From the NCBI GenBank assembly GCA_003117195.1, contig BDSI01000121.1, positions 1-64,000 on the forward strand: 64,000 bases of DNA. Direction: 5' to 3'. The notes beneath the pieces were generated by a model, which did no database searches, was not told where the DNA came from, and was given only the letters and a program-made list of their open reading frames with translations. Shown here in pieces: positions 38,316 to 49,458 of the stretch (position 1 is its first letter; every line of letters starts with the position of its first letter). The position numbers were made by a program, and so were the translations under genes. This DNA is from Eudorina sp. 2006-703-Eu-15 (Eukaryota > Chlorophyta > Chlorophyceae > Chlamydomonadales > Volvocaceae).

Positions 38316-41300
38316 GTGGGTGGTGGCGCGTGGAGTGATGCGTGGGCAGGGTGTGGCAGCGGCGTGCGATCGTCAGTCATTCTTAGTGCCCGGAAGGGGT
38401 GGATGAGAGGGCGCAGTGCGATGCATACAGGATCGTGCAACCGACCCGTCGTGGCCGGGTGCTTGCTTGTGTGCCTTCGCATGGTGCTGTGTGCATTGGT
38501 ACATAGTGTTGCAATGTGCCGAAATAGTGTATACGATTGTCCCAGGAAAAGCGAGCCAGAAGATGGGCGGCGTCCAGGAAGGCATCCTTGTGTGTGTTTT
38601 GAATGGCACTGATTGTAGGCGGCAAGGGCTTTGGGGTTTCGCTCACTACCGGCCAATCTGGCGAGACCATGCGGATAGAGAGAGCATGTCTTGAAGCAAA
38701 TTCATGGTTCGGTTCATCGTGTTTTGTATTCGATTTAGCCTTAGCGCGGCCCGTCTTAGCCTGAATTCGATACAGAGCCTGTAAGATTGCGGGGCGCAGT
38801 GGCTGTGGCAGCGTTCGGCATTTTCTGTTCAAAAGTTATCTTCGTGTCTGTACGCACTGTCTCGGTCGTCAGCGGTTTACTTGCTAAGGGTGCTTTGCGC
38901 TTGGGCCGCAGCGCGCGGTGCGCCGTCGCATCTGAGAGGCTGGGCAGCGGTACTCCTGCTGCTTAGGTAGGGCTGCCCGATGCAGAGTGTTACAAAAATG
39001 GAGGAGCAGGCAAGGCTCCTCACGGCTGCACGGCTGGAAGGGGCTTTTCAGGCCGCGGAACTGCGGGCGGGTAGTGCTCACGAGGGTTGATTCCTGCAGC
39101 ACCGCCACCCATGGCACGCGATGCCGGCGGCGCCGTGTGGGCGCACGCGGCGTTGTACCCTGGTAACCCTGGGTGTGTGGACCAAGGTCGATCTGGACTC
39201 GTCTTATACGCTCTTTGATCCCACGAACCATGCACATGATTCGTATGGGTGTCGCATGTCCGATTCCTTGACATATCATTCTATATGCTCCGTGAAGGCC
39301 GCGGCTCGGGTTGCCTGCCCTGATGCTGTCAGGATGTCCGTGAGGGATCGGCCTGGTGTCGTGTACTAGTAAGTGCTGAGGGATGCCTTCGGTCTTGTGG
39401 AACGTTCGTTGGCGTAGTTGCGTGTGGAGGGCGAAAATGCGCGACCATACCGCACAGGTGACGATGGCGATAGGTGATTAAGGCTGCGGTGCGGCGGTGA
39501 GGGCCGGGCCACGACACGGCCCTTAGCAGCAAGAGATAGCCCGAGTCCAGACGGATCCGTCATGTACGGTCACGGACTGCTTGCGGCGTTGTCCCCTTGG
39601 TAGCTCTCCTTGCCGCATGTAGTACCTGAATTGCCCTTCATTGCGTCAGCCCCGGACCCACACCTGGTCTGGCGTCGTGCGGAGCCAGGCGCTAATCAGG
39701 TTCAGTCTTGCCGCTGGCACTGACCCAGGCACAACGGTGCACGACAGCGACATACACCATTGATTGAGCAGCTGATGGAAGGGGTGCTACCCTACAGGGC
39801 TAGCCCTCTGAACTGCCGGTAGCGGGTTCGTGTGATTTGGGCACGGACCTGCCGGCTTGGCCGGGTTTATCGGCGGCAACAACTTGAGCCGTGGGAAAAG
39901 CCACAACGTTAGGGCGTGGGACTTAATCCATGGCATCCTGACAACACAGCACTCCTCTCGCACGCATTACGGTATTGCCAGCACAGCGCATGAGGATCCG
40001 TCATACTCCAGCGATAGTCGAGACGACAACTCTTGGTCGCGACATCACGCGGCAGTGTTCACACACACACTAGCTCCCCGCGCCCCGGAACCTCAAAAGA
40101 CCCAATTGATACTCGCATCAAGAACGGATGATCATCTGCTCACCACTACCAGCGTCCACCAAACATAGTACCACAAGCAATGCACTCGTGGCTCTGTCCG
40201 GGCACCACTGACATCTCAGGAACGCACGCGGAGTGCCGGACCGAAGGGGGGGAGGGGAAGCTGCGGCCAACTCTCTCATATTATCACACGTCTCGCAGCC
40301 ACCCTGTCGCGTTCAACCGCTCCTCTGCCCGCCACTCGAGAAGCTACCGAAATCACAAACGACTTCCACCACTCCAACGAAATACGCACACCGAAAAAAC
40401 ACTTTGATAACTCACAAAGCAACAGCATTATTATTCAACAGCCGACGGCATTCATCAACTCGCGTCAGAGCCATGAACTAGCGACGGAGAGCTAAGGGTG
40501 ACGTGGGCAGCAAATGTGCGCATCCATGGGCCACCGAGCTGCGATCGTGTCCGATAGCCGGTACCCACATCCGAAACGGGTTTGCCAGTGAGATCCCAGT
40601 GCAACTGCGTGGCTGCTGCGCTTCTTCCCACACGGTTCTTTCCCGGCCGAGACGCAGCTGACACACCGCCGCGCTCTCCGGTAGGGGACTGCCTGCCACG
40701 CTGGCCCTCGTCTAACTGGCATGGAACGCTGTAGCTGCCCAAACCACCGGCAGCCGCGAGCCGACTCGGCACTCAACGCGCTCGGCCTTCGGTGCTTCGT
40801 GAACTGGCATGCCCCGAGTAAAACGGCCGCTGGCGCACGAAAGGGGATCAAGTTCTGATGGACCAACACAACGGTCAGGAGGCACCAATTCGGCACACGC
40901 GCACACAGGCATGCACGAGGGCGACGTCCTTTGAAACACAACACAGAATCCAGATACATCACTTGTAACAGGGCCGCTTTCTCGGCTATAGACACAGGAC
41001 GCAGACGCTGGGCACAGAGACACGCGCTGGGCAGGACGCAGCAACATACGCACGTAGCTCACGCCTCTCGCGCATACGGCATGCCTAACCTTGCCACGTA
41101 CACACGTACACACACGGGCGCGCACGCGCTTGTGTGGTGCGCGGTGAGCGCCAGCACCCGACAGGCCCCGACACGCATTTCCGGGCGCGCGCGGGAACAG
41201 GGCCTGGCTAAGGATATAAACACACAAAGGGATACAGCCGGCTGAGGCAACTACGTTATTGTCCAACATTCGCCTGTCTTAACGAACAAAAACCAACACG

Positions 41301-41395
41301 ACAACGACACAGTCGGCCCATCGTCGTACACCCATTGAGCCCGACGAACCCAGATCCCTGGGGGTGGGTGTCAGGTCTGCCTGACGCCCTGTGCA

Positions 41396-41460
41396 GCACC
41401 CATTCCCTGTGCAGTACCCATTCCCTGTGCAGCACCCATTCCCTGTGTCGCACCCATTAG
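41396..41460. repeat. 18-bp tandem repeat (GTGCAGCACCCATTCCCT)
   Basis: About three and a half units with single substitutions. Non-coding. Confidence 0.9.
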
Positions 41461-42529
41461 CACTAGAGTCCCGTAACGCGCACACCCCACCCTCTTGAAC
41501 TCTCACGCGGATGATATTACAGCAAACTCGCTCCACGCAACGTCCCACCCCGAAGCAAGCAGACGACATCTCTGGGCGGCAGCGCGGCAGCTTGCGACGC
41601 ACAACTGCCGGCGCCCATCCCCAGCTGCTGCTCACCGTCCAAGACAGCGTCCCAAACACATGACCGTCCCACGCTCGCGCTTTCACGCGCGGCGTCACAG
41701 CCTGCAGCCGCGCGTGCACCTGAACATGGACTGTATGCATCGTGTATGTCCTGTGTGTGTATGTGTATGCGTGTGTGGAGAGTGGGTGCATGGGTGGGTG
41801 GGTGGAGAGAATTTGTGGACAACTACACACTGCGCTAACTTCCGGAGACTGTCTGAGACTGCCAGCCCGAGAGAGGGAGAGAGGGCATGGACCAGGGGAA
41901 CAGCCACTGTGTCCTCTGTCGCCATTGTGTGCTCTCGATTGAGGCACCCTGACTCTCCTCGTCGCGTCACCCGCAGCCGAGGCCTTGCGCTCAAGCCGCC
42001 CAGGCGCCCAGTGCTTGCATGAATCCATGGCATCGCCGGAGCCGGCCCTTGCCAACCCTGGAGTGATCCGCTTCCGAGCCCTCCTGCACCCACTCGACTC
42101 GACTCGCAGCTGCTCGGCACTGGTTCTGTTCACGAGCCCCCAGTAGGCCACCATCAAGCCATCCTCTCTAAAATCATCACTCCCACCCTCCGGCTCGCAC
42201 CCAAACCCGACACTCCTCTGGGGCCAACAATGCGTTTCCGACACAGCACGCCGACCCGTCTCATTCGACTCCCCCAAACCTGCCGAGTGTCGAGACACAC
42301 CGCATGCCACCCGCACACACACACACACAGATGGGCCTTCGCCCACTCCCTTGAGGGGGCACAGCGGTCACCGATCCTCGGGGATCGGGCACGCGCCCTT
42401 GGTTGAGAGCGAGGGGACAGAGGCCCCTTATGCCCCTTTCCCCCGTATCCGGGGGAAAGTGCTTCGGCGGTCTCCCGTATGGGGCGGGTTAGCGCCCCCG
42501 GCCAGTGTCGGCCCGGCAGATATGTAACG

Positions 42530-42535
<6 letters not shown>

Positions 42536-42572
<37 letters not shown>
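42536..42572. repeat. (CA)n microsatellite
   Basis: Uninterrupted CA dinucleotides followed by CG-rich CGCGCGCGCG. Confidence 0.95.
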
Positions 42573-42581
<9 letters not shown>

Positions 42582-42894
42582 GCGCGCGCGCGTCTGAGAG
42601 ACGCCGACATGCTGACCAGCTACGACACGGCACGCCGCTCCCCGCCCCGGACCCGCCACCTATACACCCGACCCGGGGCAGTACAGCGCGACAGCGCCTC
42701 CAGTCCCTTCTCCCTTCTCCTGGACGCTGGCGCGTATCCACACCCGGACATGCATGACCCCCCTCTTCCAGCCCACTGCTCCCCCACACGAGCTTCCTGC
42801 CCCCCGCAGCTCATTCGCCTGCCAGTCCGCACTCCGTTCCGGGATGGAGCTTCCGGAGCTGTGGAAAGGGCTCCGGGAGGGAATCCTGGAGCTG

Positions 42895-42990
42895 CAGGAA
42901 GGAAGTTCCGGAACTCCCGGAAGAGGGTTCCGGAGCTCCCGGAGGAGGGTTCCGGAGCTCCCGGAAGAGGGTTCCGGAGCTCCGGGAAGG
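42895..42990. repeat. Short tandem repeat around GGTTCCGGAGCTCC
   Basis: Three to four copies of a 22-27-bp unit containing the palindrome GGAGCTCC downstream of the HPt gene. Confidence 0.85.
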
Positions 42991-43264
42991 GGAAAGAGCT
43001 TCTCTCTGCCTTCCTGGTCAGTCCCCGGACGTGCTGCCCTCACTTCTGCCCTCACTGCAGCCCCAGCCAGGCTGCACTCGCGGTCCGCATTCAGCCGTTG
43101 ATGGTTGAGCGCCGCTCCTTTCTGCCCGCCCTCGCCGGAGCAGCAGCAGAATCACGACTCGACCCGCCGCTAGGCCGCTGCGCACGCCGTCCATGACGTG
43201 GAAGCTTCAGATGCCATTTGCCAGCTGCCTCCGACTCCCCACCCACCCACTCCGCGGACTGTCG

Positions 43265-43889
43265 TCATCTCCCCAGGTTGGCTAAGAGCTGCTTGCGCTG
43301 CTGCTCAAGCGCCATGAAGGTATCCAACTTGGACTTCAACTGCAAAGTTCGGAGGGGGTGTCGGCAGCAGTGCGCGCGGGAATGATTTTGCTGTTGTGCA
43401 CGGTCCTATTTTGGTCAGGGCCTTCCAGAGACACGGTCCCGAGAGCCTCCCGATTTCCGGAAGGCAGCCCCCGAAACACGGTTTCAAATCACACGCGCGC
43501 GGTCTCACCTGCAAGTACGAGTCTCGCAGCTGGCCGAGCAATGCCGCACATGTCTGCTGGTTTTGAGCCTGGCATCCCTCGCGCATCCGAACGCAGAGCT
43601 GCGCAATGGTCGCGGCGCCAAGGCTTGCGCTGCTGCCCTTAAACTGATGGACCAGCTGGTCCAGCTCCTTGTAATCGGGGGATGGGCTCGTGAGCATAGC
43701 CCCCATGCGTTCTATCTTTTGCACGGAGTCCTCAAAGTACAGCTGCACAACTTCCGCAACGAAGTCTGGATTGGTGTCGTCCTGCAGCTGCATCAACTGC
43801 TGAAATTGTTCGTCGAGGATGCCCTCATTTTGAAGTTGAACTAGAAGTGACTCAATGTTTTGGCACACCGCCGCAAGCTGTGCCTCCAT
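43265..43889 (-). CDS. Histidine-containing phosphotransfer protein (AHP/HPt type)
   Basis: Two exons on the minus strand: 43889-43509 (127 codons, starting at ATG 43889) and 43339-43265 (24 codons plus TGA), joined in phase 0 for 151 residues, the usual size of plant AHPs. The key motif is DQLVHQFKGSSASLGA, with the phospho-accepting histidine at residue 81 and the conserved lysine and glycine after it. The protein is an all-helical bundle that passes phosphate from a hybrid histidine kinase to a response regulator. The second exon (SKLDTFMALEQQRKQLL) supplies the last helix. Donor (CAG|GTGAGA) and acceptor (TTTGCAG) are canonical. No histidine kinase or response regulator lies in this window. 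Confidence 0.95.
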
Positions 43890-45436
43890 CAAGGCCCCGA
43901 CTAGCCCCGGGAATCCTCGTAACGATACCTGAGATGTGCGTGACGCCTAATTTATTGTTAAGAGTGAAGCTAAGGATTCGAGACCGTATGGGCTCTGGCT
44001 ACAACGCACAAAAGGCTTGTTGCAGCTAACAAGATAATGTGATGCAGTCAGAGAAGATCGACTTCATGCCTATTTCGCCTACGACCACGGCCACAGAATC
44101 CACTCGTGCGGGCAACCGAGGGTGGTTCAAAAGGAGAACTTAGGTAATTGCCTCGGACGTAGAGCTGGCAGCAAGAAGAACTCACGTGTAAAGACGATTA
44201 TGTTAGGCACTGTCTTGAAGTCCTGGAGTCAGCAGGAAGTACGCGTACGTACGTGTACGAGAGATTTCCCGACAATCTTTCCCGATGCACTCTGATGCAA
44301 ACCTCAGCGTTTCAACACATTGAGTTCATGCGTATCTACATCATAATATCAGAATAATACAGTGTAATCGTCCGCCATGTTCTCAAAGTAACTTGGCGGG
44401 TTAAGTTAAATAACAGTGACGATGCAGGAGGATACGGATGTAGGGACTCCGTACCGCTACATCATACATGGACGAGACTATATTTATGGACGCTTGATAT
44501 GAAAGCAGGGCGGAGGGTTCACGGAAGGCATGTATGTGTAATCATGATGATTTGCCGGACAGTACCGAAAGCGGCATGTGAATAGGAGAACATAACGTAT
44601 GCCCCACAACAGTGTGCACCAACTGCGCCAGTCCGCCCTCGCTGTCTGCCCCAGACGGTTACAGCGTCATTGTTCAGGTTACGGCGGACCCAAGGGTCAC
44701 AAGTAAGTCTCGACCTCTGACTCAGGGCACGCATTTCCTGTCCTTGCTTGAGCGACTTGACTTGTTGATCTATATTGCCAACCAACGATTTGACATTGCG
44801 CTAGCGGTGGGGTCCACACATCCATCTTTAAGGTGCACGATACCTGTCTTGTGCGTCTACTGTGCCGTGGTCATCTGGCAGGATCACCAGCCGAAACCAG
44901 TGGCCTCAATGGGGACCCGGGTTGGCCCGGGGGGGACGGGACTATAACGCGACGACTGAGCCCTTGTTGGGGCTAGGAGGTTCTTGATCCTGGGAGGCAT
45001 TCCGGACAGGACCCTCATGCTGGTTCGCGAGCCCTCGTCGCGATCCACGAGTATGGGCCACTGCCGGAGACGGGAGCCGGTCTTGGCCGTGGCACGGTGG
45101 CAGTGGTTCGCTGATACAAATCCCAGAGTCAGTACTCACGAGTTACGAGCCGAATTCACAGGAGTCTGAGTGAAGGGACGGGAACACAGCGCAAACGCCC
45201 TCCATCAAGTACCCCCAAAACCCTCGTACGTACGGGTCCACGTCAGGCCCGCGGCCCTCCCTTCGACTCGCCTGCGCTTAGGTTGCAGCAGCATCCCAAA
45301 ATGAGGAGGCGGCAGCACTGGGCGCGAGGGAAGCAGCACAACTAGAACTGCACCCGGGTAGCCATCCACTCGAGTAACCGCCTACCCGGGTAACCCGGGT
45401 AGCTACTGCACACATGTTCCGCTAGACCCCACAGCG
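43890..45436. other. Intergenic, HPt promoter side
   Basis: AT-richer than coding DNA and without a supportable gene. The first several hundred bases are upstream of the minus-strand HPt gene and probably contain its promoter. Short frames here show no recognisable protein. Confidence 0.55.
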
Positions 45437-45652
45437 TTCCCAGTATTGCCGAAAACGCGCATCCCAGAGACGGACGTGCCAGCACTAGGGGTGAACACAC
45501 CAACCGTCAGACCTGAAACCAAAACGTCCCAGAGCCGGACGTGCTAGCAGAAGGGGTGAACACGCAAACCAACAGATTTGAGACCGCAACCGTTTCCAGT
45601 ACTGGACCCGGAGCTCCCAGCACTAGCAGCCAACGCGACCCCACAACCAATA
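45437..45652. repeat. Diverged tandem repeat of about 66 bp
   Basis: Three to four units related by CCCAGAGNCGGACGTGCYAGCA followed by GGGGTGAACAC. The hAT-type element at 45661 is inserted at the end of this array. Confidence 0.75.
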
Positions 45653-45895
45653 GATGCAGCCAGGGTGGCTATCTTAAGATATGAATATATATTCGGCCAG
45701 AAATCTTGAGTTTCGATAGATACTTGCCCTCGGGAGAAAAATGATACTCATGGCCTCTCGCGCGGGGAAAAGCCCCCTTGAGTAGATAAAATGCCGGCAA
45801 AAGCTCCCTCCGACAGATACTTTCAGCACGATTGGGCAAGGAGTATCTCCGGCCGTAGATACTCTGCAAAATAAGATAGCCACCCTGGATGCAGC
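45653..45895. mobile_element. hAT-superfamily MITE, 227 bp, with perfect 8-bp target duplication
   Basis: The element runs 45661-45887. It begins CAGGGTGGCTATCTTA and ends with the exact inverse TAAGATAGCCACCCTG, a perfect 16-bp terminal inverted repeat. It is flanked by GATGCAGC at 45653-45660 and 45888-45895, an 8-bp target-site duplication typical of hAT transposons. Four direct GATACT boxes (45719, 45743, 45816, 45858) and one inverted (45842) lie inside, like subterminal transposase sites. It has no coding capacity, so it would need a transposase supplied in trans. The perfect ends suggest a recent insertion. Confidence 0.93.
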
Positions 45896-46474
45896 GTTTG
45901 CGAACGTGGTGGTCATGAACGGCGATGCTCACCACGGCCTTGTTGGATGAATGAATGAACGTTACAGCGGACCCCAAAAGGGATCAACGGTGCATACCAG
46001 GGCAAGCCCCAGCAGGCCCCACCGACAAGGCGGCAAGACACCTCAACACCTCAACGGCGCGAATAAAAAACACATCGGGCCATGACCCCACCCAGATAGA
46101 CACCGAAGCAAGCAGAGGCGCACAGCGAGGCAATAGTGCCAAAGGGATAGGAACAGCAAAACGCGGGATCCCCAGAAGTGGATAAAGCCAAGCACGGGGC
46201 CGTGTTGTCTTTGTGTAATGTAACCGTTTCATGATGGGGGTGGTCCAACGGGCCCATATAGCTCGTAGGCGCCTCGTCTCATCAACCCAACCACGGACTG
46301 CGCACCCATCCTCCATCACCCGCGGGGGGAGGGTGTCATGCAGCCATACCGGCGAACACACCTGGTTAATAGTGCGCCACGATTGCCTCTCCTGGAACCC
46401 GCGGCAGACCTGCCGAATCACGTGGCGGGAAGGGGCCCGGGATTCTTTGTGCCGTCCGCTTGCTGTCCAATCAG
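45896..46474. other. Intergenic between the MITE and the PABP fragment
   Basis: No gene, RNA or clear repeat was recognised. Confidence 0.5.
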
Positions 46475-46873
46475 ATGGTCATGAAAGACAGCCAGGGCAA
46501 AGCCAAGGGCTTCGGCTTCGTGTGCTTCACCACCCACGATGAGGCCACCAGGGGTCTGATCTCGCCCTCGCCTGGCCGTGGCGATTCTACCGGGGATGGG
46601 ATCGGGCCTCGGCGGTCGGCGCAGAGTGAGACAGGTGGGGCGGACCCCCGAGGACCCCCGTGGAGCCTCAGGCGCCTTGACAACAGCCGCAGCAGTACGT
46701 ACCTGTCCCCGACCCTGCCGCTGCCACCACCGTTCCAGTACGCCGCCCCGTGGGGCGGCATGTTGTTGTGGGCCCCACCGTTTCAGCCGCCGCAGGGCCA
46801 GGCGGCACCTCCAGTGCCGCCGGTGCCCCCACGGCTCACGCCTTCGCAGCCTGCCGCCACGCAGCAGCCTTGA
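46475..46873 (+). pseudogene. Poly(A)-binding protein RRM fragment
   Basis: After an acceptor-like CCAATCAG the frame reads MVMKDSQGKAKGFGFVCFTT then HDEATRGL. This is the RNP1-containing half of a PABP RRM (closest in form to RRM3/RRM4: VMKDxxGKSKGFGFVCFxxxEEAT). The match stops abruptly; the expected xEMNG continuation and last RRM strand are replaced by Pro/Gly/Arg-rich sequence. That sequence contains a PABP-linker-like stretch (APWGGM) and ends at TGA 46871-46873. No upstream RRM part is found. It is best read as a truncated gene copy, although a lineage-specific exon cannot be excluded. Confidence 0.6.
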
Positions 46874-48903
46874 GCTGGATCTTGGGCTGCCGCGCCCACT
46901 GCCCGGCCGCGTGGTCCTGCGTTGCGCCCGCCCAGCCGCAGCCAGCTGCACCAGGGTTTCCTCCGACAACAGTTCCGGCCCAGTGCGTGCCGCCGCCGAC
47001 GCCGACGCTGCTGCCGCCGCGGCCTCAGCCGCGCAGCGCGCCCACCCAGAGCAGTGCCGGCAACTCGGGCAGTGGTGCGGGTTTGCCCGCGCCTACCTGC
47101 AGTGAGGTCTGCCCCCGTCGGCGCTGCCGCAGTGGTGCCCGTCGGCCCCGCCTGGTCGGCTCTGCACCAGGGCCAGCAGCCCCGTGGCATTCCTTTTTAA
47201 CGTGTCACAAAAGGAGCGAAGTTTGTTAAGACATTGAGGTGAAATCTCGTCTGCGTGACTGCGTCAGCCGAGGAGCAGCTATGGCTCGGTCAGCCATAAC
47301 ATATCCATGTAAAAATCATTATTACATCAATGTAATCACTTGTCCTTTGTTAGGGTTCACAACCTGAACTGTCGTTAAGGAGAAGTGCATTGCATGACAG
47401 TTCAGGCCGCTCTGGTCGATGCACAGTCCAAACGTACGACGACTCTCGATCCTCTGCTCTCGATGCACGAGAGTTTAGGACAGTTCGGACTGTCGGAAAC
47501 TCTCAGCGCACTGGAGTACTTTTTGACCCCTTTTTGCCGTCTGACGAGATACGTCTGGCACTTGCCTATGGGTGCACCTGGCGTTGGCTGTTGGGCCAGT
47601 TGGGCCCTATGCCCAACAGATATATACAATACATTCGTGCAGGGTTGCTCCTTCTCAATGCCTAGACAGGTTGTGCAGAGATATCCTGGATTTACATATT
47701 TTCATCGATATCCTTGTATCCAAATTCAATAGGCACGTCGCTTGGCCCACAGGCCGACTGTACGGCTGCTCATCACACACGAGCTTGCTCCGGGATGCGA
47801 TCACACAAGTCCAGATGCTTCCGCAGTATCCTGTCGCTAGCAAGTGCCTCCGCTGGAGCCAACCTCCCCCCCATGATCCAAGCCAACGAACTACGGCAGA
47901 GCCACAAGTGCAAACACATGTTATGATGCGTTTTATACAAAGCTAATAATAGGGCTAAGACAGCGAGCTATACAGCGTGCGTGACCAGCTGCAAACATAG
48001 CGTCATGATGAAGAAACCACGCACGGTCCTTATTTCTGAATTGGCGTGTCTGTATGAGTGATTTTGGTGATCAGTTTCTGGTGGTGCGTGTACAACGGGT
48101 GGGAAACCGCGCTGTGCAGCTGCTTATGCTAAAACCTAGCCAGGGTGTCTGGTCGACTGGTCCGCTCGGCAGTCTCTTCAGCGCAGGTGTGCCGCGGGGG
48201 TGTCTGACGGTTCCCATTCTACCCGTCGGAAGTAACGGTCCATCCGGGTGCCGTAGAGCCCCTACCTTCACCGGCAGGAGCTGCGTCGGCACGTACCCGC
48301 CGTACCCGCGTACGGCGCCGGGCGCCGTACGCACCGGCAACCGACATCGGGATGATTGTGTCATTCCATCGGACAGTGTAGTACTGTTCGTGTGTTAATG
48401 CTTTGTCCCGGCTTTCTGCTTCTTGGGGGGTTTCGCGCTTGTGGGTGGGACGCGTTTAGTGATTGGGCCTGCGAGGACCTCGGCGATGTCCACGGCCTCG
48501 TCGTACAGGTCATATACTAATTGCTGTTGTCCCGTGGTGTCCTCAACTTTGTTCTTGCCAGGCTTCCAGGGAATAGGGCTTCGAAGGATCTGCTCCCGAG
48601 CGACTTTCAAAGTGTGGTCGCCACCACTGCGGGGTGAGATGCTCCTGGTGTGGCTTCGGTACTGGTGGCGCTGTGGACGGTCCAGGTGCCCGCGACTCAT
48701 CGCCGAGTTCTACCTCTTCAGTTGTTAGGTCGGCGTCCTCGGCGCCAGCGCTTCTTCTAACACGGTATGCGACTTGCGTGCCATCAAGCCCTTTGCTGGC
48801 GGGGTATGCTGATGGGGTGCTTATCCTAGAAGGACGGGATGCTTGTTTTTGAAGGGCAGAGGCTTCAGGCAATGCCCTTCTAAATCAAGCACCCGCCCTC
48901 AAG
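46874..48903. other. No supported gene; GC-rich then AT-rich spacer
   Basis: 46874-47200 is Pro/Ala-rich in every frame and may be the decayed rest of the PABP copy. 47200-48400 is AT-richer and featureless. A minus-strand frame near 48395-48560 ending LVYDLYDEAVDIAEVLAGP looks protein-like, but I could not place it in a gene. Confidence 0.45.
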
Positions 48904-49458
48904 GTGATCCCGGATGGGACCTGGGTGTGTCCTGACTGCACCAAGAAGGGTGTTGCTGCTGCACGTCGTGTACCGCGCGCGGCAGAGCGTGTTGCGACCA
49001 ACTCCCCCAAGCCTGCGCCTCCACAGTATCCCGCGGAGCTGCAAGGCACACGTATGGTCCGGCGCGAGGTGGGCACGGACGGAGTGGAAACGGAGCAAGG
49101 CGGCGTGGCATCCCATGCCGGTCGCCAAGGCAGGAAGCATTTCTTTGAGGCTCTGTACGACGATGGGGACGTGGATCTTGCGGAACTTGCGCGTCTCCAC
49201 GCGCTGTTGACGCCAAAATTCTCTTGCAACCGACGAGTCGGCCTTCCTGGCTTCGAGTGGCGTGGCCTTAGGTCTGGCCTTGCCCTTAGCGTTGCAGTTG
49301 GTGAAGAGGTTCATGGTAGCTTGCGTCCCGCTGCACTACATCTTTCTGCAGCGGATGAGCGCGGTGTGAATGCGCTGCCAGTAGTCCTTGCGGCGCCAGG
49401 ATCCATTGTTGATGCATGCGAAGGTGCCCGTTGGCTGGTGATGATGCGCAGTATCTAA
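48904..49458 (+). pseudogene. Orphan frame with half a PHD-type finger and a YDDGD segment
   Basis: A 184-codon frame (from ATC 48904, open a little further upstream to a stop near 48855, ending TAA 49456-49458) contains VIPDGTWVCPDCTKKG. This is the typical last zinc ligand pair of a PHD finger (xVPxGxWxCPxC). Then HFFEALYDDGDVDLAEL resembles Tudor-like modules that follow PHD fingers. The first half of the finger is absent upstream. It could be a decayed retroelement-associated or chromatin gene fragment, or one exon of an unrecognised gene. Confidence 0.4.

Larger units (their letters stand above)
37375..43264. other. About 5.9-kb gene-poor region between convergent WNK B and HPt genes
   Basis: I could not support any gene. 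It includes the 3' flanks of both neighbours. A TGTAA at 38780-38784 (plus) and its complement TTACA at 41516-41520 (minus) are possible distant poly(A) signals. A GTG-started minus frame of 355 codons at 41279-42346 has no recognisable domain, is rich in repeat-derived CTGN runs and is probably non-coding. Repeats are an 18-bp array (41396-41460), a CA microsatellite (42536-42572) and a 22-27-bp array with GGTTCCGGAGCTCC (42895-42990). Confidence 0.55.

Noticed and set aside
39780..39845. tRNA-like GGTTCG segment in the WNK B-HPt spacer
   Set aside because: No matching acceptor stem or anticodon arm could be drawn.
41279..42346. 355-codon minus frame downstream of the HPt gene
   Set aside because: GTG start, no domain, partly translated tandem repeats; more likely 3' flank or non-coding.
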